This document shows positions 1 to 13,174 of a stretch of 64,000 bases of DNA, piece after piece. Position numbers and translations under genes: made by a program. This DNA comes from Phoenix dactylifera. Taxonomy: Eukaryota; Streptophyta; Magnoliopsida; Arecales; Arecaceae. Where the stretch lies: contig NC_052395.1 of assembly GCF_009389715.1 (NCBI RefSeq), positions 20,312,493 through 20,376,492 of the forward strand. Reading direction: 5' to 3'. The notes beneath the pieces are model-generated. The model did no database searches and was not told where the DNA came from. It saw only the letters and a list, made by a program, of their open reading frames with translations. How positions within the stretch are numbered: the first letter of the stretch is position 1; every line of letters starts with the position of its first letter.

Positions 1-866
1 AAAGAACCCAAGTCTGCAGGAAGATTTTCTCAGATAGGTGAGCAGCTAATGGCATACATGCAGAGGAAGAACCAAACCCTCATAACCATATAGGAGCAAC
101 TTTTCATGGAATCTCATGGATCTTAGCAATTAAGACCAACATATTGTGAAAGGTTGATGTCAAAATTAAGGTCAGTGCACGCTTCATCAACTTAGATCAT
201 TGTCTCTTTATACTGCATAAAGCGCAAAAATCCACATCCAAAATGCTTACAAACATCTATGTAGGCAGCAATCTAATCTTCATTCAACGCACTAAAAGGA
301 AACTTCCAATCAGGATTCAAGGTGAAGAGATTACTTTGGAAAGCTATGAAGATATTCACTGCTGTCCCACAACGACATCAAGGAGTTCTTTTTTTGGTAA
401 ATCTTTACCGGCTGCTACTCCAGTTTCCATGACAAGTATGGGCATATTTATGTTACTGTCAAAATATTAACTTACAACATCACTTTTCTGACAAAGGACC
501 TTAGAGAACAACAAAATAATTATATGATTTTTACTGCTGTTAAAAAATAGACTCTGAAAGTCGCAACACGCTTGACGAGCTCTATGCATATCCTAAATGT
601 TAGAATAAAATAGTCAATTACATTTTTTGGGGGAGAACCATAATATTCTCATGCTCTTTTCTGTATTCAAGCATTTTCCGGCCTGGTTGCAGAGAGAATT
701 GTTGACAGTCAGTGCCCTGGATGACATGGTATGACAAGCAAGCATTTCATCAATTGGGTCTGAGATAACAATGATCTGTGTCCATCTGTTCTCCTGCATT
801 AGTGCCCTCTCTCTCACACAATCAATGTGACCTTTAGATTTCAGGTGGACATTTGTGTGGTTCTGC
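1..866. other. 3' flank of the NAD carrier gene; no gene seen
   Basis: This is AT-rich sequence downstream of the carrier stop codon (867-869, minus strand). The part nearest 866 probably contains its 3' UTR. The open frames here are short and resemble no family I know. No RNA gene or clear repeat was seen. Confidence 0.5.
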
Positions 867-3800
867 TCAGGTTGGAAACACTTGATGTAAAAATCTTTTA
901 ATCATCTCATAACTCGTGAAAGTAATGACTGCAGTTGGGGTAGTTCTTAGCAAATTTGTGCCACAGCCACGATAGAATCCAGGGATGCCTTCCTTTTGAA
1001 ATACTTTCTTAATACAGTCCGCCACACCTGTGTATTGGTTAGCAGTATCCCGTGCCTGGCCCTGCTCTTGCAGCCTGGACCGTACTACCTGATGAAGAGA
1101 AAATAGTAAATTTCATGAAAATGGCTTAAAACACATATAACATAATTTGTAATTGTTTCTCCCCAACATGGTTTTCAACTTGACAGAAAAAAACTTATAG
1201 GAGAACATCAGTTCTCAATCTTTTAGTCTGAGAAGAGAGTTCTTAAACCATCCATTTAATAGGCACATTCTGAATTGGCCTCATGGAAATCAAGTATCAT
1301 AACTTCCCTTTTCCACAAGCTACCAAGCTAGAAACTATCGACTCTTGAGCCATTTAGCTGTGCTCTGAACTTGGAACTATTCTGGGGCTGAGGAGACTAA
1401 ATAGGCGCATTCTAGTAGTAAGTTCTGCATGTAATCTGAGGGCATCTACCAGAAGAAGTCAGGCATACCTCATGAGGATATGTCATTGTGGAGGCAACTA
1501 TTTTAGATAGTGAAGAAGCAATAGCAACACTTCCTGGACTGAGTTTATCCACAGTGGTATTATCTGGGAAATTATAACAGGTCAACAACCAAAATTGGAA
1601 AAAAAAAAGAAAGATAAAAGTTGGACTGGCCAAGTAAAGGCGGTCTAAAATTTTGTAATGCCAAAGATCACCCTACCCCTTCTGGCCAAGTAATACTTGA
1701 TCTTTTCATATGCTGGAAATTGGATTGAAACATGACTAACCCCTGCTAAAGAAGGAAGAAGGCCACTGTGCACCACACAAGAAATAGCATGTCAAGGAAA
1801 GTACAGAACTAAATGGCCAAAAATTGAACAAAATAATTTATATGATCAATATTCATGGATTAGATGAACTACAAAATATCAAGACCTGTATAATCCTTGG
1901 AAACCTTCTTCATGCATAATTCTTCTAAAAGCAGACAACAGACTTCTGTAGGGTACCACTCCAGGCCTCATTGCTTGTGTCTGTCAGAAAAACAACGTAG
2001 ATCATTAAATAAGGCAAAAAAAATTGTTCTACACTTTCAAACTATTATTTCAATTTATTTGCATTATATGTGAATGAGAAGGTATTTGGTTAAATGAAGA
2101 TCATTGAGATGGGTCAACAAGCATGACAGATACATTTATAAGGTAAAACTAATCCAACAATAGACCAACAAGATGCACAAAAAATCAACAAGTCATAGTG
2201 CATAAAAAGCAACTGGATGATCTACTGCATTAAGTCCAATTGTAGGTTCGAACAAGTACCTCACCAACTCTCCTTTAGTCACTGTCCCTCCCCTTCAACT
2301 CTTCTTAAATACATCAATTCAACATTTCCAGCTTAGCCAATGGAGAAGGCGAATGTGGACTCTCCACAGATGATAAGAATCTTTTTAGTTCCTTGAGAAT
2401 CATGGGTCACTCTAATAAAACTCATTGACAAATATACATATTCGAATCCTAAAAGATGACTTATAACAACCCTAAATCATTCTAAGTCCAAAATATAATG
2501 TTATATTGTCAAAGCAACTGTCAAAGACAAGATAGGACTCTTCATTAAACCTCCAAGAAAACTATGTAAGGACTTCCTGACTAAATAAATTCAATATCAA
2601 TTCTTAATTGATAAACACAACTGGTAAGTGGTTATATTAAGTACACATGCCTTCCAATATGACTGTACTCCAAGTAACACAGTCGTGCTTTATAGGGACC
2701 CTCAACTGGATCCTACATCAGCCGGCTTCTGTCACATGTGAATCCTTGAGCATATTTTTATGCAAAGCTGACCTGATTGGAATTTTAGATCTTTGATCAC
2801 AGAAATATAGTTCTGTTTTCAGTTTTGGCCTTTTATTTGCTGTCTTAGAGCTTTTACTTGTACATTTGACATTAGATGATCTGGTCTCATAATGTGAAAG
2901 ATTTAGGTTGTTACATGATATGGAAATAAGGTGCCACATAAAGAGCCATTTTATAAAAACCTGGAAAAGAAGAAGTAGAGACGCAAGAGGGACTCAGAGA
3001 TACTCCACCCTCTTAGGTGTCTTTATGTATGGCCCAACCCCTCTTCTCTCCACAGATCTTCATATGACTGGACAAAGAACAAAAGACCTAATTCAAGGAC
3101 TTTTTGTTTTGTTTGCCTAGGATTTTTATGGTTCCACAGGAAATGAAATGAAAGAGATTGAGTTAGAGAGGAATGCTCTTTATCATTGTCTAGTATAGAA
3201 AAGAATATTCAAGGAGGAAAACAATGAGGAGATATAGGATCAAAATTTTCTCTAAAAGGCCTAAAATTTTTCTTCGCAAAAGGGTAGCAGTTTTGAAAGA
3301 AAATAACAAATAGGCAAGTGGTTCAAGATAACCGCACCTAAATCACTTGCTCTACAATTTAGTTCGACCAAATATGAGAAAACCCTCAAGAGTTCTTTTA
3401 TTTTCTTGCTGATTTACTTATTTTCTTTTTTCTTTCTCGGCAGCTAATAGAGCCTTCGGCTTTAGTTACAGTTATAACTACAACAAGTCCTATGGTTGAA
3501 TTAAGATTTGGAAGATTGAGTATGATCAGAAATTTTTCTATTATTCTGTTGAGCCATTATTCTCTCTTTCTGTTGCTTTCCTCTTAAAGATTATTTGTTA
3601 GGAAAATAGGACACGGAGTAGGACTTTATTTTAGCCACATAATATCGACATAACTGATTCAGGAGGTTCATCGGACTTGATACGGATTACTTTGACCACT
3701 ACGAATATTCAAAAGGATCACCAAACTCGACGTGGAACACTTTGGCTACTACGGATATCCAGGAGGATCAAATTGGTATCAGAGCTATGCTCTTATCTGG

Positions 3801-6800
3801 TGGAATTCCAACTTGATCTAATCAGATCAAGTTGGTATCAGAGCTTCGGTCTTTTACATTATGGGAGCTTTAGCGCATGATCGAGATGCACGAGTAGTAC
3901 AAGTGTCAAGAGAAGGACTATCCGTGCTTGAAGTACATTAAAGGACAAAGGTGAGTACGGCTACTACTTCTACCTCGATGGATGATGAGATGATGGAACG
4001 TCTCACATAACTAGAGGATAAGATAGCCCAACTCCCTGAGATTGTGTCTCGATTGGCGACGCCTTCAACACAAACACCAACAACTCTATCTTCTAGCAAA
4101 ACCAAGTAGTTCATCCGCGAGGCAGGAAAGCAAGCATTTTTCCATCTTCAGTTTTGAATTAGCTAGAGCTAAATCTCCTAAACAAGGGGAGCTCTAATCC
4201 AGGAGGATCACCGGACTCGATGTAAACCACTTTGACTACTATGAGTATTCAGAAGGATCACCAAACTTGATATAAAATACTTTGGACTCTATGGATATCC
4301 AGGAGGATTACTAGACTCAACCCGGAACACTTTGGCCACTACGAGCAGGGCTAGACAGGATTCAAAAGCAAGATCCGCCACATCGGAAAGCCGAGTCACA
4401 GCCAAACTTCCAAAAGCTATAACTTGGTCATACAATGCCCAATTGAGATTATCTTTCTTTTGAAATTGGGTATCTTTTCAAGATCTACAACTAGGAGTTT
4501 AAACTAGGATGAAGTTCCACTGTTAGACTCCGAAATGGGCTGGTCAAACCGAAATTTGTTTTTTCGGATAAGACTTTGACTGGGCGTAGCTTTCTATTTA
4601 AAAGAATCAAGTGGAGCGACAGAAGGCAGAGTTGATGTAGAAGTCGAGATCTGCCTCCTCGAAATTTTTAGCTTTTTTCTATTAGAGATGCCTATTTTAG
4701 AAAAAAGAGTCCTATTAGGATTAGGAAGAGGAATCCAACCCAAATTGTGTTAGGACGGACCTCATATTATAAATAGAGGCTATGTACCATATTTTTTAAG
4801 GGATCAATGAAACAAAAGAGGACTTAAATCCCTACTTTCGAGTTTCCTTCATCTTCTTCTAGTTTTCTCTTGAGAGATGCGAGTTGAGTAGGTTGAAGAA
4901 AATCTTTCTTCTCCCGATTGGATCAATAACTGGAATAAATCTTATAATGAACTATTCCAATCAAACCTCCCTATTCTTGGAATAGCTATTTAATGTAGGA
5001 CCTAGAACAGGGCTACTCTAGGATTTTTTTTTCCTTTTCTATTTTTTATTTGCCTCTTGGTTATTTTTCTCTCCCTTTTCATTCTTCTCTCACCTAATCA
5101 TGGTACCCAATCCACCCCACCTTAGTGGTTGAAGGCCCTTTTTGTGGCTGACAAGCTCCTTCCCTAGACATTTGCATCCGCCAATCATCGACCCGACAGA
5201 ACCCCTTAAGGTGACAGGCCCCTATATCACTGAGGCGCTTGGCATCAACAAGGCACTCCCCTAAAAAAAGCAAGGTGCTAATTAAATTAAAAAAGCTTCA
5301 ATAAATGTAGTACAAGTAAATATTATATCTATCTGAAAACTATAAGAGTATAAGGTTATTTATTCATGTTTCAACTTCAAAAATCACAATTATCTTGTAC
5401 AATAGATATCATGTTTGACTTCTTTCAGAATGCCGCATCAAAATACCACTTCCCATGCTATGCTTTTGAACAAAAGTCAGTAAAAATAAACCACTTGATA
5501 TCCTTCAGTAGACACAAAAGTCAAATATGATAGCATAAATACCACTTCTCAAACATATTTGATGTTTCTAAACAAAATATAATCCAAAAAAGTAAATCAT
5601 TAAACATCCTAGATTAGCCCTTTATTTATAAGGACCCCACTAGACCAAAATAACCTCCAAAGTAAAGTTAATAAAGATATAAAAGAATGGGCAAAAAAGT
5701 TTAGGAAGAATACTGTTAGACATTGGAGAGGCACTTGCCTGAACGTCTCTCGCTTTATCCCAAGCTCTCACCGCATCGCCTTAGTAAACTTTCCTCACAC
5801 GAGAACTACTAAGGCACTTGGGGGCTTCCTAGCATCGCCTGAGTGCCTGGAGAGCCTTTGATGACACTTATTGGGAGGTAGAGATTTCTGAAATAAAGAG
5901 GGAAGGTGTGGATCAACCTAGTGTAGGATTTCTAATATCCTTGAATAATGAAAGCCAGCGACCTTCCCCAACTTCCCTATAAGTCTTCCCTCTCTAGTCT
6001 TCTAAACTCTAAGAACTTCTCAACAGTCCAAGCGATACCGCATGGATAACATGCAGGTGCCCAAATGAGCGCTTAAATAGAAGCAAGATTTTAAAGCTTA
6101 TCCTAAAAGTGACATTCTGGCATCTTTGGACAAAAAGCCCTCTAGTATGGCATTACCAGACACAAACTTCGGCAAAAAGATCACGTAAAGACCATGAAGA
6201 ACTTACTTTAAGCAACACAAATACACACATCATCAGCCCAGTCTTGCATGCATGTCCGAGTTGGGGGTGAGTTGGTGACTCTGGTCACGCATGTGTATAT
6301 GTGATATGGCATGGCAATATCATAGAACAAACCTGAAGTCTGGTTTTAACAACCCACAATGGATTGGTCACAATAGATGTTGCAGCTCCAGCACCAGATG
6401 CAGCTATAATGTTTGCACCAATTGAGAAATGATTATTTCCATCTACTGCACATGCGAAAAATGTCAAAAGTTAAGTTTAGACCATTTTTGAAATTACCTA
6501 CAAACTATAAGTTTTTAAGACTATATTATCTAACATAGGAGCACATTATATAATTTCCAAACTTATGGAAGAAAATAGAAGATTTAATTCTTAAGGAAAA
6601 TCTAATTAAAACAAACCATGTGATTGAAGTAGGCCTTTTAGCTGATCATAAACAGTGAAATATACCTGGAAATGAAACAAAAATGTCGGTAAGGTTAACC
6701 AGATGTAATTACAGGAATCAAGATTCTTATACAGTTATATAGTTAAGTTCAATTGAATATTAGAGAATACTTCTCTCGATAAACTGACCTCCATTATAAC

Positions 6801-9687
6801 TATGTCTACACATGTGAAAGTTTAATATTAGAGTACCACTAAAGCATTAGCTCAAATCATATCAAGAATTAATAAAACAAAAGAAAGAAAAGTACTTGCA
6901 GATTTCTAAGTTTCATAAAAGGAAAAAAGGTAATTCAAGTCTACTGTGTTATTATTAAGAAGCACAAAAGATATACTCACTGCCCAGGTTGGAAGTAGTG
7001 CAGTAATTGTTGGAGAGAGACCACGATACAATCCTTTGACGCCTTCATTTTTTATTACATGTTCTAGGCTTGAAATAATGACACTACCTAATTCATTTGA
7101 AAAAAGAGAAAATATTTTAACATTTTAAAAGATCACAAAAACCAAAGACATAATCTGTGAATCAATATGTGATCATGAGTCTCATTATTCCATATGCATC
7201 CATGTGAATACTAGCAGCTGACAATTCAAAAAAAAAAAAAAAAGCACACAATGTATTGAACTCAGCAAGATCCATGAATTAGCCCCACAATCCTTCATAC
7301 ACAAAATTCTCTAAGCTAATTGTCTAACCTATAGAATGTGATCTACCTTGATTTTGTTGATGTTTACATATAAACATAAGAATTTACGAGTCCCTAGGAT
7401 GCACTAGATAACATGATTGAGAAAACAAACTATCCTACCTATTAAAACAACTGAGAATTCAAAAATCAGCCAAAGCTCAGGAATAATGCTCTGACTTTTT
7501 GAAGATAGGAGGAATTAGAAAGGCCTGAGAGTTATAAAATATATTTTTCTGCTTTTATTCCACAATCTGGGCAATTTCTCAAGCCCAAAAAGAGAATACA
7601 AGTATTATAGACAAATAAGAGATAGATAGAAGGAAAAATCATAAATGTTTATTATTCTTAACCATAACTGTAATTATTTTCTTCTTCTCTTTTTATAGCT
7701 AAGTATGTAATAAAACCTAGGAAACAGGACTGCTTAATTTACTAGCACACCTAGACATTCTACCTAGAAAAGGAATACGAAAAGAAGAAACTAAAATAAT
7801 TTCAAACATTCTAAAAATAGCAAATTATTTATCACTATAGAAGCCAGCAAAAAGAGCAATTACAACTCCCCCTTCAAAATACAATCTTAATAAAGTTTAA
7901 AATTTTCCTAAATTGATTTGTACCTAAAGTGGGACCAGTAGATGCTTATATTTCCTAAAAAAGATGCCAAAAGCGGACAAAAACAACAGCCTTATAATCG
8001 AATTCAAAAGTTAAAAGAGAATATAAAATAACTAAACTATTTATCCTAAAACTAAAAAAGGAAAGAAAACTGAAAATAAATAAATTAACTAAGCCTATGA
8101 ATCATCAAAGTGTCTACAGTTTAGGAAAGATTCAGCTACTCTAGCAGTGTGATTAGATCTTATCCAGTTGTCTTCTTGTTAGGGTTTTACGAGGTCACAG
8201 TGGGTACATATTTAGCTATATGGAGACAGACCCCTTACCATCTCTTTTTTGTTTTACGTTTTCTTCTGCTTTTCAATCATCATGCATATGCATGTATGTA
8301 AGATGTGATTTTTGTGCTGCATCAAGCAGACAGTTCAAAAATTCTCTTAGTTTTAAGCAACTGAATAGCAAAAAGGATACCACATCAAGTCAAGCATTAG
8401 TAGAAGAAGAGGACACGGCAATACATGTGAGTGTGATTATGGCAAGGATAACCACTATAGCTTCTTAACGCATAAAGTTGATGGAGAATTTCTGATGAAT
8501 CCCTCACTCTAAATCTATCATTATTCTCCAGCTGTTGTCATCCAAACCACTAGCTTCCTTAACTATGATTCCTAAGTACTTGCGCTGAAAATCTAGTAAC
8601 ACCTCAAAGTTCTAAGCAAAGGGAGCACACGAACAACTTTGGTGGGGTTTTACTAGAAATGTACCACAATTTGAATTTTGATGGAACATCAGATGATAAT
8701 TAAAATTTAAACTGGATCATCACGTGTTCTTCTTGAAGGCAACTCCTGCTACTGCATTATCCATTTTACTAGCAGCAGAAAGTGAAATGACTCAGCTGCT
8801 CAGTATACCAAGTAACGCAGGGAACATATCTAGCATATTCACTAAATTACCAATAAGGAAACTGAGGGTATTTCAGAATATTATTTAACAAGAGACTTTT
8901 AATATCCATATAGGTGATTGATATACAAAAGGATTTCCTTGACTAAGAAAGCCAAAATGAAATGTCAAAAGATATTTAGTATTCGAAGCGTTGGAGAGCT
9001 GTAGTTTAGGAAGCATGAATGCTTAAAATTGCATGTCATGTTCATATGCAATGCCTGTTGGATACCAATACTTAAATCTGATAATGCTAGGATACGGGTC
9101 AGATAGTTATTTGAACAATCCTGTTCTTAAAAGTTGAAAAACAGGATACTTGTAATTGCAACATGAGATTCTGGACAATTTTGTTTGCGAGATCCACATC
9201 TCAGTGAATTCACTTATTTCGTCGAAACTAGAAACCTCTTTACACCCGCTACAAGCTATCTATTATATCTAGTTTGACACGACAACCAAATCAACATTCA
9301 AAAAATACATATGCCTTCAAATTACTAAATACAGAAACTAGAGAAAGGAAAACGAGAAAGAAAGAAAGAAAGAAAGGAGAAAAGGAAAAAGGAAGCATAC
9401 GCCGAGCAGGAGGGGGCATTTTGGGCAGGCCATGGACCTGAAACCTCGTCTTGATCACATCCAACGGGCATACAAATGTGGCTGCTATCGCCCCTGTAGC
9501 AGCAAACCAATTCGAGCATCACACAAACCAAGTACTTATATACACAAATAATCAAACAAGAAAGGCGAGAATCTAAGAGCACTGAAAGAAAAGAGCGGAA
9601 TTCTGAGAACAAGCCTGCAGAGGCGCCGGCGACAGCATTGAAGATGAGATCTCGGGTGCTGGACCTTCCATGGGATTCTCGCGACAT
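867..9687 (-). CDS. NDT1: NAD+ transporter, mitochondrial carrier family (NDT1/NDT2-like), nine exons
   Basis: Membrane carrier predicted to import NAD+ into mitochondria or plastids in exchange for ADP/AMP. By splice signals and family match I place the exons (transcription order) at 9615-9687, 9401-9493, 6981-7087, 6617-6665, 6333-6445, 1886-1980, 1677-1765, 1469-1563 and 867-1088. They total 936 nt, which gives 311 residues plus stop, the usual length of a carrier. All three carrier signatures are present: [16 protein letters not shown] and PHEVVRSR. The second, with Trp in place of Asp/Glu, is typical of the plant NDT/folate/pyrimidine branch. The start MSRESHGRS gives a short N-terminus without an obvious transit peptide, more like Arabidopsis NDT1 than NDT2. 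Intron 1 appears to use a GC donor (9613-9614). Intron 5 is 4352 nt and hosts an LTR element remnant. All frames join without stops, so the gene looks functional. The NDT1 versus NDT2 assignment is not certain. Confidence 0.9.
3590..4995 (+). mobile_element. LTR-retrotransposon remnant inside intron 5 of the NAD carrier gene
   Basis: Two copies of the tRNA-Met primer-binding motif TGGTATCAGAGC lie at 3774-3785 and 3833-3844, the standard reverse-transcription start of plant LTR elements. About 49-bp modules built on AGGAGGATCACC... lie on both sides (3661-3770 and 4200-4345). Further right, 4740-4990 has LTR-like features: a TATAAATAG box near 4770 and a pyrimidine-rich leader. Between the modules, near 3975-4100, is a short gag-leader-like stretch (MDDEMMERL) with stops. 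No pol domains remain, so this is a non-autonomous or deleted copy, sense opposite to the host gene. The outer boundaries are estimates. Confidence 0.55.
3661..4345 (+). repeat. About 49-bp module repeated in two blocks
   Basis: A unit with the core AGGATCACC-AACTCGA-ACTTTGGCTACTACGGATATCC occurs at about 3661-3711, 3712-3760, 4200-4250, 4251-4298 and 4299-4345. Units diverge by 10-25 percent. The two blocks flank the primer-binding motifs, so the repeat belongs to the LTR remnant. Confidence 0.5.
5000..6330. other. Rest of intron 5; possible MITE-like DNA
   Basis: Non-coding. The segments around 5215-5275 and 5720-5865 share GC-rich words built on GAGGCGCTTGGC / AAGGCACTTGGGG and CGCATCGCC. 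They resemble small non-autonomous DNA elements, but I could not define terminal inverted repeats or a target duplication. Confidence 0.25.
7088..9400 (-). other. Intron 2 of the NAD carrier gene
   Basis: This 2.3 kb intron holds no recognisable gene. A purine-rich AAAG microsatellite lies at about 9353-9390 on the plus strand, immediately inside the donor of exon 2. On the transcribed strand it reads as a CTTT tract. Confidence 0.6.
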
Positions 9688-10108
9688 CTTGAGATCTCAC
9701 GGGGCCGTTCCGGCGATCGCCATCGCAAGGTCCCAAGGTTGAGCCTTAAATCAACGCATAGAAATTAAGGGGGGATGGGTGGGTTGATGAAAGGCGAGAG
9801 CAAAAGATAGAGAGGTGAAGAGGAGGAAGGCTGGAGGGCGGGGACCGGAAGATGAACAGGGGGTTTGCTGCACCGAGAACGCTCCGGCCGAAATTCCTTC
9901 TGTTGGTGAACGATGGGCACCGATCGGAGAGAAAAATGACGCTAACCAGTTGAGGGGCCCCCACGTGTTACCGCACGAGAAGGGAGAATCAATACGCTTC
10001 TATAAAGTAAGTATACAACTCTAATACTGTATAATTTTCAAATGTAATATAGTAATATAATAAAATATAATAACTGAAAAAATTAATAATTAAAATTTTG
10101 CTGCAGGC

Positions 10109-10530
<422 letters not shown>

Positions 10531-10654
10531 TGTACAAGAATTCCATCACTAATATTGATGTCAATAAGCTAGCCCTACACCATATGCAAGGCATCATTTC
10601 TTATTTATTTATTTATTTTAACTATTGTTGAAATGCAACACATGTACCAAATTT

Positions 10655-13112
10655 TATTGGAGGGCGCAGTATCTCCGACAATGTCCTCATTGCACAGGAA
10701 TTTATGTTTGATCTAGGTAGGGCCCCGATGAGGAGGAGTTTGATGGGAGTCAAGCTTCATATGGAGAGGGCCTACGATATGGTGCATTGGGACTTTGTGC
10801 AGCAGTCTTTGCTGGGGTTCGGTTTTCATGAGACATGGATTCAGTGGTTCATGGGCTGTGTTAGGGTTCCATCGTTTGCCATCCTGGTGAATGGCACGCC
10901 ATCTTGTTTCTTCGAGCCCTCGGGAGGGCTGCGACAAGGATGCCCTCTATCCCCCCAGCTATTTATTATCTGCGCGGATGCATTGTCTAGAGCATTGTGT
11001 CCGGCGATGATCACTCAGGAGCTGGAGGTGTACAGACCCGTGGTAGGTGCTCCCCTGATTTCCCATCTATTGTTTGCTGATGATTGCTTGTTGCTAGTCC
11101 GCTCGTCGCGGCAGGACGCCCGAGTCAGGACAGCGGGCCAATTTTTCGAAGTCAGCTATTTGTTTTAGTCCAAAGGCCAGACAGGCGGTGAGGCACTCTA
11201 TTATGGAGATATTAGGGGTGGGTGAGCAGGATGGCACTATGAGATACTTGGGAGTCCCGATTTCAGGCCAGCGGCTGCGAGGTAGGGACTGCTCTTCACT
11301 TGAGCTCAGCATCAGGCAGAGGCTGGAGGGCTGGTAGATGCACTCTCTGTCTATGATGGGCAAGATCACAATGGTTCGATCAGTTCTCTCTTCGATTCCT
11401 ATTTACTTGCTCTCCAATTCCTTCATCCCAGTGTCATTTTTGAGGTCTATTGAGTAGCTTCTTAGAAACTTCATCTGGGAAAGGCATGGAGGCAGAGGTG
11501 GCATCCACTTGTTAGCATGGGAGGTGGTATGTCAGCCTATCAGGTTTGGGGGTCTAGGTGTGCAGTCCTTGTTGGAGAGGCGAGAGGTGTTAGCAGCCCG
11601 ATACGTCGCGAGATTTATTCTGGAACCTGATAGTATCTGGTCCTCGTTGATGAGGGCGAAGTATGGGATGTTGCTGCCTGGTGTGAGAGCTACTCACTAC
11701 CACTCACAAGTGTGGAGGGAGATGTATGCCAGAGCTATGTTGGTCCTTCTGGAGATTAGATGGGCTATTGGTGACGGTCGATCCATCAATGTTTTGGAGG
11801 ATTGCTGTATGACTGTGCAGCCGCTCGACCGTCTGCCGACCTTGGTGGTTTCGGGACGATTGGCGGGCCACACGGTTAGTGATCTGATGTTTTCAGAGGA
11901 GGGCCGAGGGAGGGAGGAGTTGATTCGGGAGGTCTTTGGGGAGCACTTGACGGAGATGGTCCTGGCCCTCCCGATGCCGACTCGAGGGGAGCCTGACAGG
12001 TTAGTGCGGGCGCCGACGGGGTGGTCGCGGGTGCGCGCGAGGGATCTACAGGTTCTGTTCAGGGGAGAGCCAGTTCAACAGATAGAGGGAGGGTGGATTT
12101 GGAGGATGCGGACTCATCCACGGATGGCGCTTTCTTTTAGAAGGTGGCCCGGGGCTGCCTTCCTACCAGAGCATGCTAGTCCGACGGGGTATGCGGATTT
12201 CGTAGTGTTGCGAGGTGTACACGGACATTGAGGAGATCATTGGGTACGTTCTTCTGCAGTGTCCCAAGGCTAGGGAGATATGGAGAAGGTCACCAGTCCC
12301 TCTTCCCCAGTCGGTGGTGTCGGTACATGATCTGCTGCAGTTGTTGAGAGACTCATTCCGGCGGCCTAGTTCATGTTGAGGCAGGTGTACTTAGAGCATG
12401 TCTGGCCTACCACATCTGGTTGGACAGGAATGCAGACTTGTTTGAGGGCAGGAGGTCCTCACCGAGGTTGGTGGTGGTTAGAGCAATGCTTCAGGCTGCG
12501 GAGGTGATCTCATGCACTGCTATGTGTTCTCTTGGGATGGCCGGGGATATCTGAGGTATTCGCTTCGCTGTTACAGCACCCAAGTTTGCTTTTATTTCTT
12601 GGGCGCTCCACCCCCTGGTTTTCTCAAGGTGAACTTTGATGGTAGTGTGGCGGTAGATGGGAGGTCAGGAGGGGTTGGATTTATGATTAGAGACCATCGC
12701 GGTAGCCTGGTTGCAGCAGGGGGTCGTCGTATGCCAGGTCTTATCGTAGTTGGGGCAGAGCTTCGAGCAGCTTGGGAGGGGATATCATACACGAAGCGGG
12801 TGCTCGGTGCCGAGCGGGTGTACATCGAGGGAGACTCATCGACGGTGATCGAGTGGATACGGGGTGCAGACCAGTATGGGGATGGTCATCCACTTATACG
12901 CGATACACGCAGGTTGGTTGTTGAGTTGGGCGAGCATCAAGTTGCTCATGCTTTTCGGGTGGCGAACAGGGCTGCAGACTGGGTCGCCTTCAGAGAGTTC
13001 TTGTAGACATCTATAGTAGAGCTCCCGCCCTCATTGTACTCTTTACTTTTTTTTAAGTTGGCAGGATGTACTCTCGTTAGAGCTATATGAATTGCCATTT
13101 TCACAAAAAAAA
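10655..13112 (+). mobile_element. 5'-truncated LINE (L1-type non-LTR retrotransposon), RT to RNase H
   Basis: The sequence begins inside the reverse transcriptase (GGRSISDNVLIAQEF), continues through GLRQGCPLSP and the catalytic FADD (11073-11084), then the thumb and zinc-knuckle region, and ends with a plant-type RNase H domain (FDGS near 12635, GAELRAAWEG, EGDSS) whose frame stops at about 13006. A short A-rich tail follows at 13104-13112. Several frameshifts break the reading frame (for example near 11160 and 12230). It belongs to the same family as the full-length element at 39362-46026; homology starts near 10660, matching the region at 43510 there. The 5' truncation is typical of incomplete target-primed reverse transcription. 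No convincing target duplication was found. Confidence 0.88.
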
Positions 13113-13142
13113 CTTTTTAATAGCTAAATTTTTATTATATAT

Positions 13143-13174
13143 TAAGTAAAGTGCTTTAATGATGGCCGAGCAAA
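13143..13174 (+). repeat. 32-bp direct repeat, right copy (pairs with 10109-10140)
   Basis: See the left copy at 10109. It lies about 30 bp after the LINE tail. Confidence 0.45.

Noticed and set aside
10640-13130. Target-site duplication for the truncated LINE
   Set aside because: Only weak AAATTTT-type similarity between the flanks; not above chance in AT-rich DNA.
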